Positions 8,653 through 16,328 of a stretch of 35,212 bases of DNA are shown here, in pieces. The notes under the pieces are model-generated. The model did not search any database, was not told the DNA's origin, and was given only the letters and a program-made list of their open reading frames with translations. The position numbers and the translations under genes are program-made. This stretch comes from an archaeon. GTDB lineage: Archaea; Nanobdellota; Nanobdellia; Woesearchaeales; GW2011-AR4. Position 1 is the first letter of the stretch. The number at the start of each line of letters is the position of its first letter. The stretch spans positions 1 through 35,212 of the forward strand of contig NZEC01000016.1 in the NCBI GenBank assembly GCA_002688925.1, written 5' to 3'.

Positions 8653-9054
8653 TTACCTGTATGACTTTGCTTTCTTTGCTCTTGCCTGTCCGTGCCTGTT
8701 TGGCTTTGCCGGCTCTTTTCTTCTGACATCAGCAACTAATAGATTCCTGTCGTAATTTAAAAATACTTCTTTTAGCTTGGCATTTTTTGAATATTCCAGG
8801 AGGCATTTTGCAATAGCTAGCCTTGATGCATCAGCCTGGGAAGCCATTCCTCCGCCAAAAACATTTACCCTTATATCCACTTTATCTATAAGGTCTTGTG
8901 CTAAAATTAACGGCTCTTTTAATTTTAATCTTGAGATTTTTGGCTCGTAAAAATCCAGAAGCCTGTTGTTTACCTTTACTATGCCTGATCCAGGCTTGAT
9001 TGTTGCACGAGCTATTGCCCTTTTTCTTTTTCCGGAAGCTGTTATTATTTTCAT
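8653..9054 (-). CDS. rps9: 30S ribosomal protein S9 (uS9)
   Basis: Archaeal/eukaryotic-type uS9 of 133 residues: N-terminal SGKRKRAIARATIKPGSG, central VFGGGMASQADASRLAIAKCLL and the conserved tail ending RAKKAKSYR, whose C-terminus reaches the P-site tRNA in the small subunit. The track start is a GTG; I choose the ATG at 9054 because GGTGG lies eight bases before it and the start falls one base after the L13 stop. It is the last gene of the ribosomal operon. In many archaea rpoN, rpoK and rps2 follow; here a T tract and pyrC do. Confidence 0.95.
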   Translation of the reverse strand: MKIITASGKRKRAIARATIKPGSGIVKVNNRLLDFYEPKISRLKLKEPLILAQDLIDKVDIRVNVFGGGMASQADASRLAIAKCLLEYSKNAKLKEVFLNYDRNLLVADVRRKEPAKPNRHGQARAKKAKSYR

Positions 9055-9055
9055 C

Positions 9056-9469
9056 TTATTTTCCACCTATATGTTTACAGATATCTTTCACTGTTATGTA
9101 TTTCAGATTAGGAACTTTTTCAATATTTGCGTTTTTTAATGTTTCAGGTTTCTGGCTTTTCATTTCTTCAGGAATTCCAATGTGGCATTTTATGCTTTTG
9201 AATGCTTTTATTCCTTTATCCTTTTTGTAAGGCAGCATGCCCCTGATAGCTCTTTTGACAAACCTATCGGAGGTTTTTCTTACATGAGGACCTTTGCTGT
9301 GTATGCCTCTTTGCAAAAATTTCCTGTACCTTTCAAAAATGCTTTTTTTGTCTCCTGTTACAACGCAACTTTCGCAATTGACAATGTCTACTTTTTCCCC
9401 GAGCAGCGCTTTTTTTGCGGCATAAGTTCCTACTCTTCCCAATATAAGGTTGTTTGCGTCAATTATCAT
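9056..9469 (-). CDS. rpl13: 50S ribosomal protein L13 (uL13)
   Basis: 137-residue archaeal uL13, beginning IIDANNLILGRVGTYAAKKA and containing the typical RGIHSKGPHVRKTSDRFVKR and RGMLPYKKDKG segments. It binds 23S rRNA early in large-subunit assembly. It lies one base upstream of the rps9 start codon, with its final Gly-Gly-Lys codons doubling as the rps9 ribosome binding site, so translation of the pair is likely coupled. Confidence 0.95.
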   Translation of the reverse strand: MIIDANNLILGRVGTYAAKKALLGEKVDIVNCESCVVTGDKKSIFERYRKFLQRGIHSKGPHVRKTSDRFVKRAIRGMLPYKKDKGIKAFKSIKCHIGIPEEMKSQKPETLKNANIEKVPNLKYITVKDICKHIGGK

Positions 9470-9470
9470 T

Positions 9471-9833
9471 TTATCCTATTATCCTGATTTTTTTCCCATC
9501 CGGCTTTTCTTTGCTTAATTCCAGTAATGGAACTATTTTTGCTCCGGATTTTTCTAATTTATCCAGAGCCTGCTCTGAAAATTGGTAAGCTGAAATTACA
9601 AGCTTATGGTTTAAAATTCCACTGCCTAAAACTTTTCCAGGCACAATTATGGTTTCATTTTCTTTTGTATGCCTGTTTATCCCGGATAAATTAACTATGC
9701 GCCTTTGCCTAGTAGGCTTTTCAAGGTCCAAAGCAATTCTTTTCCACAAGCTTACGGACTGATCATTGCTTCTTTTTTTCAATTCCATTATCAAGTCCTT
9801 AAGCATTGGATTTGTTGAGCCTGTTCGTTTCAT
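9471..9833 (-). CDS. rpl18e: 50S ribosomal protein L18e (eL18)
   Basis: Ribosomal protein found only in archaea and eukaryotes. The core reads STNPMLKDLIMELKKRS, SLWKRIALDLEKPTRQRRIVNLSGINRHT and VPGKVLGSGILNHKLVISAYQFSEQA. I start at ATG 9833 (120 residues) because family members begin close to the TNPxL segment; the track's extra 25 residues are Asn/Lys/Ile-rich and overlap rpoD by 26 bases. Neither start has a clear Shine-Dalgarno, so the longer form stays possible. It is in the conserved order rpoD, rpl18e, rpl13, rps9. Confidence 0.92.
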   Translation of the reverse strand: MKRTGSTNPMLKDLIMELKKRSNDQSVSLWKRIALDLEKPTRQRRIVNLSGINRHTKENETIIVPGKVLGSGILNHKLVISAYQFSEQALDKLEKSGAKIVPLLELSKEKPDGKKIRIIG

Positions 9834-9882
9834 TTTTCTAATGATATTATTTTTATGATTTATTTTAAATTTAGATATTGAA

Positions 9883-10677
9883 TTATTTTGCTTTTTTGAT
9901 CTCTTCATTTAATTCGTCATAAGTTTCATTGAAAATTGCTATAGCCTGGTTTAGGATTTCCTTACAAGATAACTGTCCCCAGGATTCCATATGAAAAATA
10001 AAATCATTGTCGTGCTTTACCTTTACTTCTCCATTAGATGCTTCTTCTGCAACGCCTGCAAGGTCATATTTGAACAAATTATCCTTAATGACTTCAAGCT
10101 TGCCGTTCTTTATCTCAAAAACATTTCCATGGGTTGCTTCCATGATTTCCTCGGGATTTTTTACATTCCCGATTTCTATTGATGGCTTATGCTTGTAATA
10201 AGCAATGCATGGGCTCCATTTTGAATGTACTTTGCCCTTTCCCAAAACAGCAGTGGCCTCTAATTCCAGGGACTGGCCTTTCAGCAGTTTTGCAATTGGC
10301 ATTTTCGGGCAAACCGGCTTAACTGCCGGGTCTTTGCTGTGGAGTTCGGAAGCGTAAATAATCCCTGAGCCTTTTGAAGCTTTAAGAGTCAATTTAAGCT
10401 GGCATCTTGCGCACCCCTTGCCCTCGCATTTGCATTTCTCAGGCAGGTTGTATGATTTTAAGTCTGTTTTTAACGGTGTTAATCCTAATCTGTGGGCTAT
10501 CATCTCGTCATATAGGGCTGAGCTGTTCTTCCTGAACTCAACGTCTTCAACAGCCATTGTAGGAACTTCTTCTACCATGATCCTTCTTAAAGTATTAACA
10601 AAAGCAGCAGTCGTATCCTTAATTACAAATGAAAGCTTTCCTTCATCCTTCTTATTTTCCAAAACCCTTACTTCCAT
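9883..10677 (-). CDS. rpoD: DNA-directed RNA polymerase subunit D (Rpo3)
   Basis: 264-residue alpha-like assembly subunit that pairs with RpoL. The N-terminal dimerisation region has TTAAFVNTLRRIMVEEVPT and LYDEMIAHRLGLTPL. A middle insertion CKCEGKGCARC carries four cysteines in the arrangement seen in archaeal D subunits with an iron-sulfur or zinc site. The C-terminal ESWGQLSCKEILNQAIAIF is the second dimerisation helix. GGGAGGT eight bases before the ATG is the strongest Shine-Dalgarno in the operon. Its partner rpoL is in this window near 19.0 kb. Confidence 0.95.
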   Translation of the reverse strand: MEVRVLENKKDEGKLSFVIKDTTAAFVNTLRRIMVEEVPTMAVEDVEFRKNSSALYDEMIAHRLGLTPLKTDLKSYNLPEKCKCEGKGCARCQLKLTLKASKGSGIIYASELHSKDPAVKPVCPKMPIAKLLKGQSLELEATAVLGKGKVHSKWSPCIAYYKHKPSIEIGNVKNPEEIMEATHGNVFEIKNGKLEVIKDNLFKYDLAGVAEEASNGEVKVKHDNDFIFHMESWGQLSCKEILNQAIAIFNETYDELNEEIKKAK

Positions 10678-10717
10678 TTTTCATACCTCCCAAAATTTTT
10701 GTACCATTAATTGAATA

Positions 10718-11128
10718 TTAAACTCTTCTGCCTCTCCTACCGCCTTTTTTCCTGCATCCATCATGCGGCAGAGGAGTGACGTCTTCAATCACTCCTATCC
10801 TCATGCCCATCCTTGATAAAGCCCTTACAGCAGCTTGTGCGCCAGGACCAGGACTTGTCGGGTTATTATGGCCTCCTGCAGCCCTTATCTTGACATGAAT
10901 TGAGTTTATTCCCTTATCAATAGCTCCTTCTGCGGCTCTTTTCGCAGCTGCCATTGCAGCAGTAGGACTGGATTCCATCCTGTCACTTTTGACTACCATG
11001 CCGCCGGATGCTTTGCTTATGGTTTCTGTTCCTGTGATATCAGTTATGTGGATTATAGTATTGTTATAGGATGCGTAAATATGCGCGATTCCCCATCTTT
11101 CCTGTCTTGATCTTTCTGGTCTTGGCAT
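10718..11128 (-). CDS. rps11: 30S ribosomal protein S11 (uS11)
   Basis: 136-residue uS11 of the small-subunit platform. Motifs include [38 protein letters not shown], the [16 protein letters not shown] loop and the basic tail [12 protein letters not shown]. Six bases separate it from rps4, and no clear Shine-Dalgarno is present, so it is probably translated by coupling. Length and composition are normal for archaea. Confidence 0.96.
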   Translation of the reverse strand: MPRPERSRQERWGIAHIYASYNNTIIHITDITGTETISKASGGMVVKSDRMESSPTAAMAAAKRAAEGAIDKGINSIHVKIRAAGGHNNPTSPGPGAQAAVRALSRMGMRIGVIEDVTPLPHDGCRKKGGRRGRRV

Positions 11129-11134
11129 TTTAAT

Positions 11135-11908
11135 TTAGTTTATTTTGATTCTTTTGTATCTTTTTTTCTTCAGCTTTTGGCTTTTCTTTTTTATCTGTGG
11201 CTTTTGGGCTTTCCTTTTTTCCTTTACTTGTTTTTCTTTAGTATCTTCTTTTTTAGCTGGTTTTTTTTCTTCTGTTTTCTTTTCAGCTTTTGGCTTTTCT
11301 TTTTTCTCTGCTGGTTTTGGCTTTTTCTCTTCTTTTTTTACGTCTGTTTTTTCTTCTGTCTTTTTTTCAGCTGGTTTTGCCTTTTTTGGCTTTTCTATAA
11401 CAACACGTTCCGGATGAGAAGCATTTACAAAAGCAGAGTTTTGGGCAAATTGAATTTCACTTTCTTTTCCAGAAGGCACAAGGAAAGACGGAGAGGTAAT
11501 TGTCCTGTCTCCCAAAGAAATATGCTGGTGAACGATAAGCTGCCTTGCCTGGTTAAAGCTTTTTGCCATGCTTTTCCTGAACAGCACTGTTTGCAGCCTT
11601 CTTTCCAATATATCCTTTAAAGTCAAAGATAAGATATCTCCTATCTTTGAATCTTTTCCAATCAATCCAAGAGATGAAAGTTTTGTAAGCAATTGATTTC
11701 TTTCCTTTTCAACCTGCTTATTATTTGTAGCAGTAAGGTTTTTAGCCTGCTTGGTAAAATTCTTAAGGATTGTGTTCATCTTCCATAGCTCGTACTTTCT
11801 CCTAAGGCCATATGATTTTAACAGCTCCTGCTCTGCTAAGATCCTTTCCTTCTGCCATGGATGATTTGGCTTTGAAAATTTTTTCTTTTGTTTTTTTGGG
11901 CTTCCCAT
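11135..11908 (-). CDS. rps4: 30S ribosomal protein S4 (uS4) with long Lys/Glu/Pro tail
   Basis: uS4 core of about 172 residues followed by an unusual tail. The core begins MGSPKKQKKKFSKPNHPWQ, continues LLKSYGLRRKYELWKMNTIL, and contains the S4 RNA-binding domain ILERRLQTVLFRKSMAKS with QLIVHQHISLGDRTITSPS. Residues about 173-257 are almost wholly Lys, Glu, Pro and Ala, with KPAEKK-type units recurring, ending in a very basic KKKRYKRIKIN. Archaeal S4 is usually 160-200 residues, so the tail adds about 60-85. GGTGG lies five bases before the ATG. The F-rich plus-strand ORFs here are shadows of the tail. Confidence 0.94.
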   Translation of the reverse strand: MGSPKKQKKKFSKPNHPWQKERILAEQELLKSYGLRRKYELWKMNTILKNFTKQAKNLTATNNKQVEKERNQLLTKLSSLGLIGKDSKIGDILSLTLKDILERRLQTVLFRKSMAKSFNQARQLIVHQHISLGDRTITSPSFLVPSGKESEIQFAQNSAFVNASHPERVVIEKPKKAKPAEKKTEEKTDVKKEEKKPKPAEKKEKPKAEKKTEEKKPAKKEDTKEKQVKEKRKAQKPQIKKKSQKLKKKRYKRIKIN

Positions 11909-11935
11909 TATTCCACCAATATGATTAAATTAAGA

Positions 11936-12457
11936 TTATGTTCTTCCTGACTTTGCTCCTTCTTTTTTCTTGACACCTAATGATCCCTTGCCTTTGTTTT
12001 TCCTGAAATTTGATTTTGTCCTTTGGCCGCGAACAGGCAGCTTCAGGCCGTGCCTTACTCCGCTATATGACCTTATCTCTTTCATTCTTTTGATGTCGTT
12101 TTCGATTGCAAAAATCAAGTCTCCTGTTACAGCATGATAATCCTTGCCGTCTTCGTAATTTTTTCTTCGGTTTAGCATCCAGGATGGAATGTCATGTTTT
12201 GAAAGGTTAGTTAGAACTTCATCCAGCTTTTTGACTTGCTCATCTGATAAGTAGCCTGCTTTGCTTGTTTTATCTATGCCTGCTAAATTGCAAACCATAT
12301 TTGAAAACATGAAGCTTACTCCCTTGATTTTTGTCAGTGCAGTGTAGATCTGCTTCTTTCCATCAAGATCTGTATTTGAGACCCTTACAAAATAATTGAA
12401 ATTTTCCTTTTCACCTTTATTTTCGGGAGTTTTCTGAGCTGTAGTTTTTTCATCCAT
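11936..12457 (-). CDS. rps13: 30S ribosomal protein S13 (uS13)
   Basis: 173-residue archaeal uS13 of the small-subunit head. Recognisable parts are NYFVRVSNTDLDGKKQIYTA, the helix-two-turn-helix region LAGIDKTSKAGYLSDEQ, SWMLNRRKNYEDG, and RSYSGVRHGLKLPVRGQRTK with the basic GKGSLGVKKKE tail. The first 18 residues are a charged, poorly conserved extension. It is the first gene of the ribosomal operon. The start has no Shine-Dalgarno and follows a leader of about 70 bases that holds an inverted repeat. Confidence 0.95.
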   Translation of the reverse strand: MDEKTTAQKTPENKGEKENFNYFVRVSNTDLDGKKQIYTALTKIKGVSFMFSNMVCNLAGIDKTSKAGYLSDEQVKKLDEVLTNLSKHDIPSWMLNRRKNYEDGKDYHAVTGDLIFAIENDIKRMKEIRSYSGVRHGLKLPVRGQRTKSNFRKNKGKGSLGVKKKEGAKSGRT

Positions 12458-12482
12458 TTTATTAAAAAAACCGAGAGAATAT

Positions 12483-12560
12483 AGCGCAATTTCTTAACCC
12501 TAAAAGCGCTCTTCATTTCTGAACTCGGGCTGTTGATGAGGAACTGAGTTTTATTTATAA
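12483..12560 (-). promoter_or_regulatory. Promoter and leader hairpin of the rps13 operon
   Basis: On the minus strand TTATAAATAA (12560-12551) is a good TATA box, placing initiation near 12530 and giving a leader of about 70 bases, unlike the leaderless starts elsewhere in the window. Within that leader AGCGC (12510-12506) and GCGCT (12487-12483) can pair around an 18-base loop. A second pair, AACTC/GAGTT (12522-12550), straddles the promoter. The hairpin could serve ribosomal-protein feedback, but the sequence alone does not show this. Confidence 0.45.
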
Positions 12561-12727
12561 AGCTTGTGGTAAGGGATTATTTTATTAGCAGTATTTTTCT
12601 TGTTTTTTATTTCAATATTTTTAATTGATTTTTGTATTGAATTTTATTGTTTGATTGTTTTTATTTTTTATTGACTTTTTTGTAATTTAGAGAAATCTTT
12701 ATATAGGTGTATTATTAGGAAATTGAA

Positions 12728-13438
12728 ATGCAGATAAAACTTTACAAAAAGCCTAAGAATTGCACTTTAGTTGAGGGCTTTCCCGGCTTTGGATTGGTTG
12801 GAACTATTGCAAGCGAATTTCTTCTTGAACATTTGAAAGTTGAGCAGATAGGTAAAGTTATTTGTAATGAATTGCCTGCTGTTGCGGCAATACACCAGGG
12901 CAAATTGGTTGAGCCACTTGGTATTTTTTATTCTAAAAAATATAACCTAGTTTTATTGCATGCTATAACTGCCTCTGCCGGGCTTGAATGGAAGCTGGCT
13001 AATATTGTTACTGAGCTGAGCAAGCAGCTGAATGTGAAGGAAATTGTATGTATGGAAGGCGTTGGAAGCAATCAGGAAACTCATACATCAAGAGTGTTTT
13101 TTCATTCCAATAATGAAAAAGGCAGCAATAAGCTCAAGAAATTGAAAATAGAGGCATTAAAAGAGGGCATAATTGTAGGAGTAACTAGTGCTGTTTTGCT
13201 TAGGGCTGAAAATATCCCTGTCAGCTGCATTTTTGCAGAGACACATACAAATCTTCCAGACAGCAAGGCAGCTGCAAAGGTTGTTGAGGTAATTGATAAA
13301 TATCTTGGATTAAAGATTGATTACAAGCCGTTATTGATTCAGGCAGAGAAGTTTGAAGGGAAATTGAGAGGGATATTAACAGAGAGCCAGAAAGCGCAGG
13401 ATTTAAGCGAAAAAAAGAAATTAAGTTATGTTGGTTAG
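12728..13438 (+). CDS. PAC2-family proteasome assembly chaperone homologue
   Basis: 236-residue protein of the archaeal PAC2 family, relatives of which (PbaA/PbaB) help assemble or bind the proteasome. The family hallmark near the N-terminus is LVEGFPGFGLVGTIASEFLLEHL (shown as two overlapping motifs, VEGFPGFG and LVGTIASEFL). Further matches are ASAGLEWKLANIVTELSK, CMEGVGSN, and GVTSAVLLRAENIPVSCIFAETH. TTTATATA at 12699-12706 gives a leaderless or near-leaderless transcript. It is divergent from the ribosomal operon. No proteasome gene is in the window. Confidence 0.85.
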   Translation: MQIKLYKKPKNCTLVEGFPGFGLVGTIASEFLLEHLKVEQIGKVICNELPAVAAIHQGKLVEPLGIFYSKKYNLVLLHAITASAGLEWKLANIVTELSKQLNVKEIVCMEGVGSNQETHTSRVFFHSNNEKGSNKLKKLKIEALKEGIIVGVTSAVLLRAENIPVSCIFAETHTNLPDSKAAAKVVEVIDKYLGLKIDYKPLLIQAEKFEGKLRGILTESQKAQDLSEKKKLSYVG

Positions 13439-13607
13439 GGAGTTTAATACAGCTATTAAGATAGATAAGGATTATGCAGATGCATATTATAATTTAGGCA
13501 TATTGCTTGAGTTTCTAGATGAGGAAGATGAAGCAAGGAAAAATTTTGAGAATGCTTTAAGGCTAGAGCCGGATAATGAGCTGTATATAAAGAAATCTGG
13601 GAAATAA
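13428..13607 (+). CDS. 59-residue TPR micro-ORF, possibly a gene remnant
   Basis: This frame is below the ORF track cut-off. It begins at ATG 13428, 11 bases inside the PAC2 gene, and ends TAA at 13607. It reads MLVREFNTAIKIDKDYADAY and then YNLGILLEF, ARKNFENALRLEPDNELY. That is the second helix of one tetratricopeptide repeat followed by a complete repeat with the usual A, Y, G, A and P spacing. A stop codon lies directly before the ATG. It could be a translationally coupled small TPR protein, or the tail of a larger TPR gene that was lost. Confidence 0.55.
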   Translation: MLVREFNTAIKIDKDYADAYYNLGILLEFLDEEDEARKNFENALRLEPDNELYIKKSGK

Positions 13608-14222
13608 TGGCTTTAATACTCTAACTCTCACTATTAAAATTTAGTTTGTTAGCTTGTTTCTTTTATTGCTTATTGGTGTTTTTTTGGATTATTATCCAAG
13701 TTCCAGTTAGGATGAGTTATGTATCTATTTCTTAAGGGCTGAAAGACTTAAATTTTGGTGTTTTAGGTATTATAGAGGTAAAAGATAGTGCTAATTCTAT
13801 GGTGCCTAAATGGGTTTTGGCTGAGAATAAAGTTTTTCTTGGGTGTTTTATTGGTTTAATGCTGTATATTAACTCTCACTTTTTGATTGAGGTATTAATA
13901 ATTTTCAATATTGAAAGATAATAAAGGCTAATTAGTGGTGTAAAATATAGATTAGAAGAATGTTTTTATAAAATAATGATTATGTTATATTTTGTTTAGA
14001 ATATATTGTCTATTATAATTTTTCTAAACAGTATTTTAGAATATACTATTGATGTTTTATTATTTGTTATTAGTTTTTATTAAAAGTTTTAATCAGAAAT
14101 AATTATTTTCTATCAAAGAATAAGATTATCAATTAAGTGAAAGCATTGAAAATTATAAAAAAATTAAAAATTTGATCATAAAAAGCAAAAAATATTAAAA
14201 ATCCAAAAATACTAATTAAAAA
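13608..14222. other. 615-bp gene-poor stretch
   Basis: No convincing intact gene. It holds the decayed copy of the 19.4-kb gene at 13737-13921. Downstream, TTTAGAATATA occurs twice (13995-14005, 14035-14045) with an inverted TTCTAAA between them (14022-14028). The last 120 bases are A-rich and lead into the lipoprotein gene, whose promoter must lie there. I see no tRNA, CRISPR or structured RNA. Confidence 0.6.
13737..13921 (+). pseudogene. Decayed copy of the 19377-19877 gene and its upstream region
   Basis: From GGCTGAAAG at 13737 the DNA aligns without gaps to 19312 onward for 75 bases; by hand count about 54 positions match, ending in an identical GTGCCTAAAT at the same distance (65 bases). 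In the 19.4-kb copy that GTG is the start codon. Here the frame continues MPKWVLAENKVF for only 39 codons. AENKVF resembles VENKWY of the intact protein, so an internal deletion of about 20 codons plus decay is likely. The frame is probably not functional. Confidence 0.55.
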
Positions 14223-14585
14223 ATGAGGAAAATAGTTGTTGTTTTGTTGTTTCTTATGGTTCTCGTAGCTAGCTGTGAGCCTTTAGAAGAGCCAAAAGAG
14301 CCTGTTTGCGGGGATAATATTTGCCAGGAGAATGAGGAAGAAAGCGGTTGCAAAGCAGACTGTGGAGGTTTTGAGGGCATTACAAAAAAGCAGTGTGATG
14401 ATGCTTATGGGCATTGGAATGAGTGCGGAAGCCCTTGCGCAGGAACCGGAGCTGATATTTGCATTCAGGTTTGTAGAGAACAATGCGAATGTGGAGGAAT
14501 AGCTGGATTTGGCTGCCCTTCCGGTTATAACTGCAAATTAAGCGGTAAAATAGCGGATGAGATGGGAGTTTGTGTTTCTGGGTAA
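14223..14585 (+). CDS. Small Cys-rich secreted lipoprotein
   Basis: 120 residues. The N-terminus has a Lys/Arg pair, a hydrophobic stretch VVVLLFLMVLV and a lipobox-like VASC at Cys18, so a lipid-anchored surface protein is likely. The mature part is Cys-rich. CGDNICQENEEESGCKADC matches the CGDGxCxxGE...C..DC modules of many archaeal and bacterial surface proteins. CGGIAGFGCPSGYNCKLSG matches the CGGIAxxxCPxGxxC module of secreted proteins. A middle CDDAYGHWNECGSPC segment adds more cysteines. Extracellular disulfide or metal binding is inferred. It stands alone between non-coding DNA and a minus-strand orphan. Confidence 0.75.
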   Translation: MRKIVVVLLFLMVLVASCEPLEEPKEPVCGDNICQENEEESGCKADCGGFEGITKKQCDDAYGHWNECGSPCAGTGADICIQVCREQCECGGIAGFGCPSGYNCKLSGKIADEMGVCVSG

Positions 14586-14684
14586 TATGTTTTCTTTAGG
14601 GCTTTGTGTTTAAGGTGTACCTTAAGCGAAAGCCGCAGGAGAAAAAATGGGGTGATAGAAGAGTTCTGGCATTATACTGACTTT

Positions 14685-15185
14685 TTATTTAAGTATTTTA
14701 GATAACTCCCAATTATCAAGTCTACTCTCTAAATCTTTTACATCAACATTTGCTTTTTTTAGTGTATTTAAAATATTGTTAACAGTATTCCCATATGCAG
14801 GATGACTAAAATAACCTCCATCTGCAATTCTATCTATTCTTCGGGTAAGTGCTCCAATATTATTTTGAATGTTTTCATCTTCTTCTTTATGTTCATGTGC
14901 AACATTATATAATTCCCTTAATAATATTATTGCAGAATCTCGTAATCCATTTTCTTCAATTTTTGTATGGATTTCAACATCACCAGTGTAATTATCCCAA
15001 CAATCATTGATATGACTTACTTGTTTTTCAGTTAATTGACCATTTCTAACAGCATTACTCATATATATTTTTAGCCAATCATTTTTAAAATATCTGTCCA
15101 CAACATCATCATTATACATCTTCCTAGCCTTTGTATAAGCTGCTTTAGATTCCTCTACTCCAACTTGAATTGATTTATTCGTCAT
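14685..15185 (-). CDS. Unknown helical protein
   Basis: 166 residues from ATG 15185 (MTNKSIQVGVEE). A TTTAAATATG box about 25 bases upstream supports this over the track start at 15209. It is soluble and mostly helical: AAYTKARKMYNDDVVDRYFK, LTEKQVSHINDCWDNY, and NTLKKANVDVKDLESRLDNW near the end. There is a single cysteine, no signal peptide and no motif I can name. It is divergent from the xerA-like gene with about 140 bases between them. Whether it belongs to that locus is unknown. Confidence 0.55.
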   Translation of the reverse strand: MTNKSIQVGVEESKAAYTKARKMYNDDVVDRYFKNDWLKIYMSNAVRNGQLTEKQVSHINDCWDNYTGDVEIHTKIEENGLRDSAIILLRELYNVAHEHKEEDENIQNNIGALTRRIDRIADGGYFSHPAYGNTVNNILNTLKKANVDVKDLESRLDNWELSKILK

Positions 15186-15328
15186 AAAATGCATAAATAT
15201 ATAACTCATATTTAAACTTATTGAAATGTTCGTTTAATGCATATTATACGCACTTTTCGATAATTATATATAGAAATACATCAATTTACTCTTGGAAACT
15301 TAAATAATTAACAAAAAAGGTGATATTA

Positions 15329-16144
15329 TTGCTGAAAAAGCTGGAAACTGAGCTCAAAATAAGGGGTTTTAGTAAAAAGACACAAAGCGCTTATTTGTTT
15401 CATAATAAGAGATTTCTTGATTTTATTAAAAAGAATACTGATGAAATTGAGGTTGAGGATATTAAGGCATATATGGCCCACTTAATTTCTGATAAAGGAT
15501 TAAAGGCATCTTCTGTGGGCTTGGCTATGAGCTCTTTGCGTTTCTTATATGATGAAATGATGGGCAAAGGGCTGTTTGTTAAGATTAAGCTGCCTAAACT
15601 AGAGAAAAAGCTGCCTACTGTATTGACAAAGGAAGAAATGAAGAGGCTAATAAGTGCAATAACTAATCCAAAACATAATCTGCTGATAAAGATGCTTTAT
15701 TCTTCTGGTTTAAGAGTATCGGAGTGTGTTAATTTGAGGGTTCATGATCTGGATTTAGAAGAAAGGTTTGGCATTGTTAAGGGAGGTAAAGGCGGCAAGG
15801 ACAGAAATTTCATACTTTCCCATAATCTGGTTAATGATCTTAAGGCATATTTAAGAAATAATGATGGGGAAAATTCATATGTATTTGATGTTAAGGGCAG
15901 GCCATTAAGCATAAGGCAGGCACAGAAGATAGTAGTTAATGCAGCGAAAAAGGCTGGGATTAAAAAAAGAGTATTTTGCCATGCTTTAAGAAGCAGTTTT
16001 GCAACACATTTGCTTGAAGCAGGTACTGATATTAGGGTGATCCAGGAGCTTTTAGGGCATTCCAACCTTGCAACAACAGAAAGGTATACTAAGGTTTCCA
16101 GAGAGCAGTTAAAGAAGGTTAAGATCCCATTGGATGATATTTAG
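15329..16144 (+). CDS. xerA: XerA-like tyrosine recombinase
   Basis: 271-residue site-specific recombinase, the size of archaeal XerA and bacterial XerC/D. The N-terminal SAM-like core domain (ELKIRGFSKKTQSAYLFHNK to SLRFLYDEM) precedes the catalytic domain. Catalytic residues are present: Arg in SSGLRVSE, Lys in KGGKGGKDR, His and Arg in HALRSSFATH, His in LLGHSNL, and the nucleophile Tyr in TTERYT. The usual HxLRH reads HALRS. I start at TTG 15329 because GGTGAT lies four bases before it; the track GTG at 15320 is part of that site. It probably resolves chromosome dimers, or comes from an integrated element. No dif site was identified. Confidence 0.88.
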   Translation: MLKKLETELKIRGFSKKTQSAYLFHNKRFLDFIKKNTDEIEVEDIKAYMAHLISDKGLKASSVGLAMSSLRFLYDEMMGKGLFVKIKLPKLEKKLPTVLTKEEMKRLISAITNPKHNLLIKMLYSSGLRVSECVNLRVHDLDLEERFGIVKGGKGGKDRNFILSHNLVNDLKAYLRNNDGENSYVFDVKGRPLSIRQAQKIVVNAAKKAGIKKRVFCHALRSSFATHLLEAGTDIRVIQELLGHSNLATTERYTKVSREQLKKVKIPLDDI

Positions 16145-16328
16145 TTCTATTATGTTACAATAACCATTAGAAAAATTCATTTAGTTGTTTCTTATTATTT
16201 TCCATATAGAAATTATATCTATTAAAACACTTAAAATATTTAATCAATAACTAAAATCTATTATCATATATATGCCTAAAAGTTTTAAGAAAAGATTAAA
16301 GGTTTTGATAGGAAAATTTAATAAAAAA

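Noticed and set aside
11145-11620. Two Phe-rich plus-strand ORFs (90 and 147 aa)
   Set aside because: They are antisense reads of the AAA/GAA-rich S4 tail; rps4 on the other strand is certain.
12531-12549. Box C/D-like TTGATGA...CTGA near the rps13 promoter
   Set aside because: Only about four bases separate the boxes, leaving no room for a guide, and it overlaps the TATA region.
13802-13921. 39-codon GTG ORF as a real gene
   Set aside because: Its start block matches the 19.4-kb gene but the body does not, so decay is the better reading.
15238-15275. Possible dif site upstream of xerA (TGCATATTATACGCA)
   Set aside because: The imperfect 15-base palindrome lacks the two 11-base arms and spacer of known archaeal dif sites.
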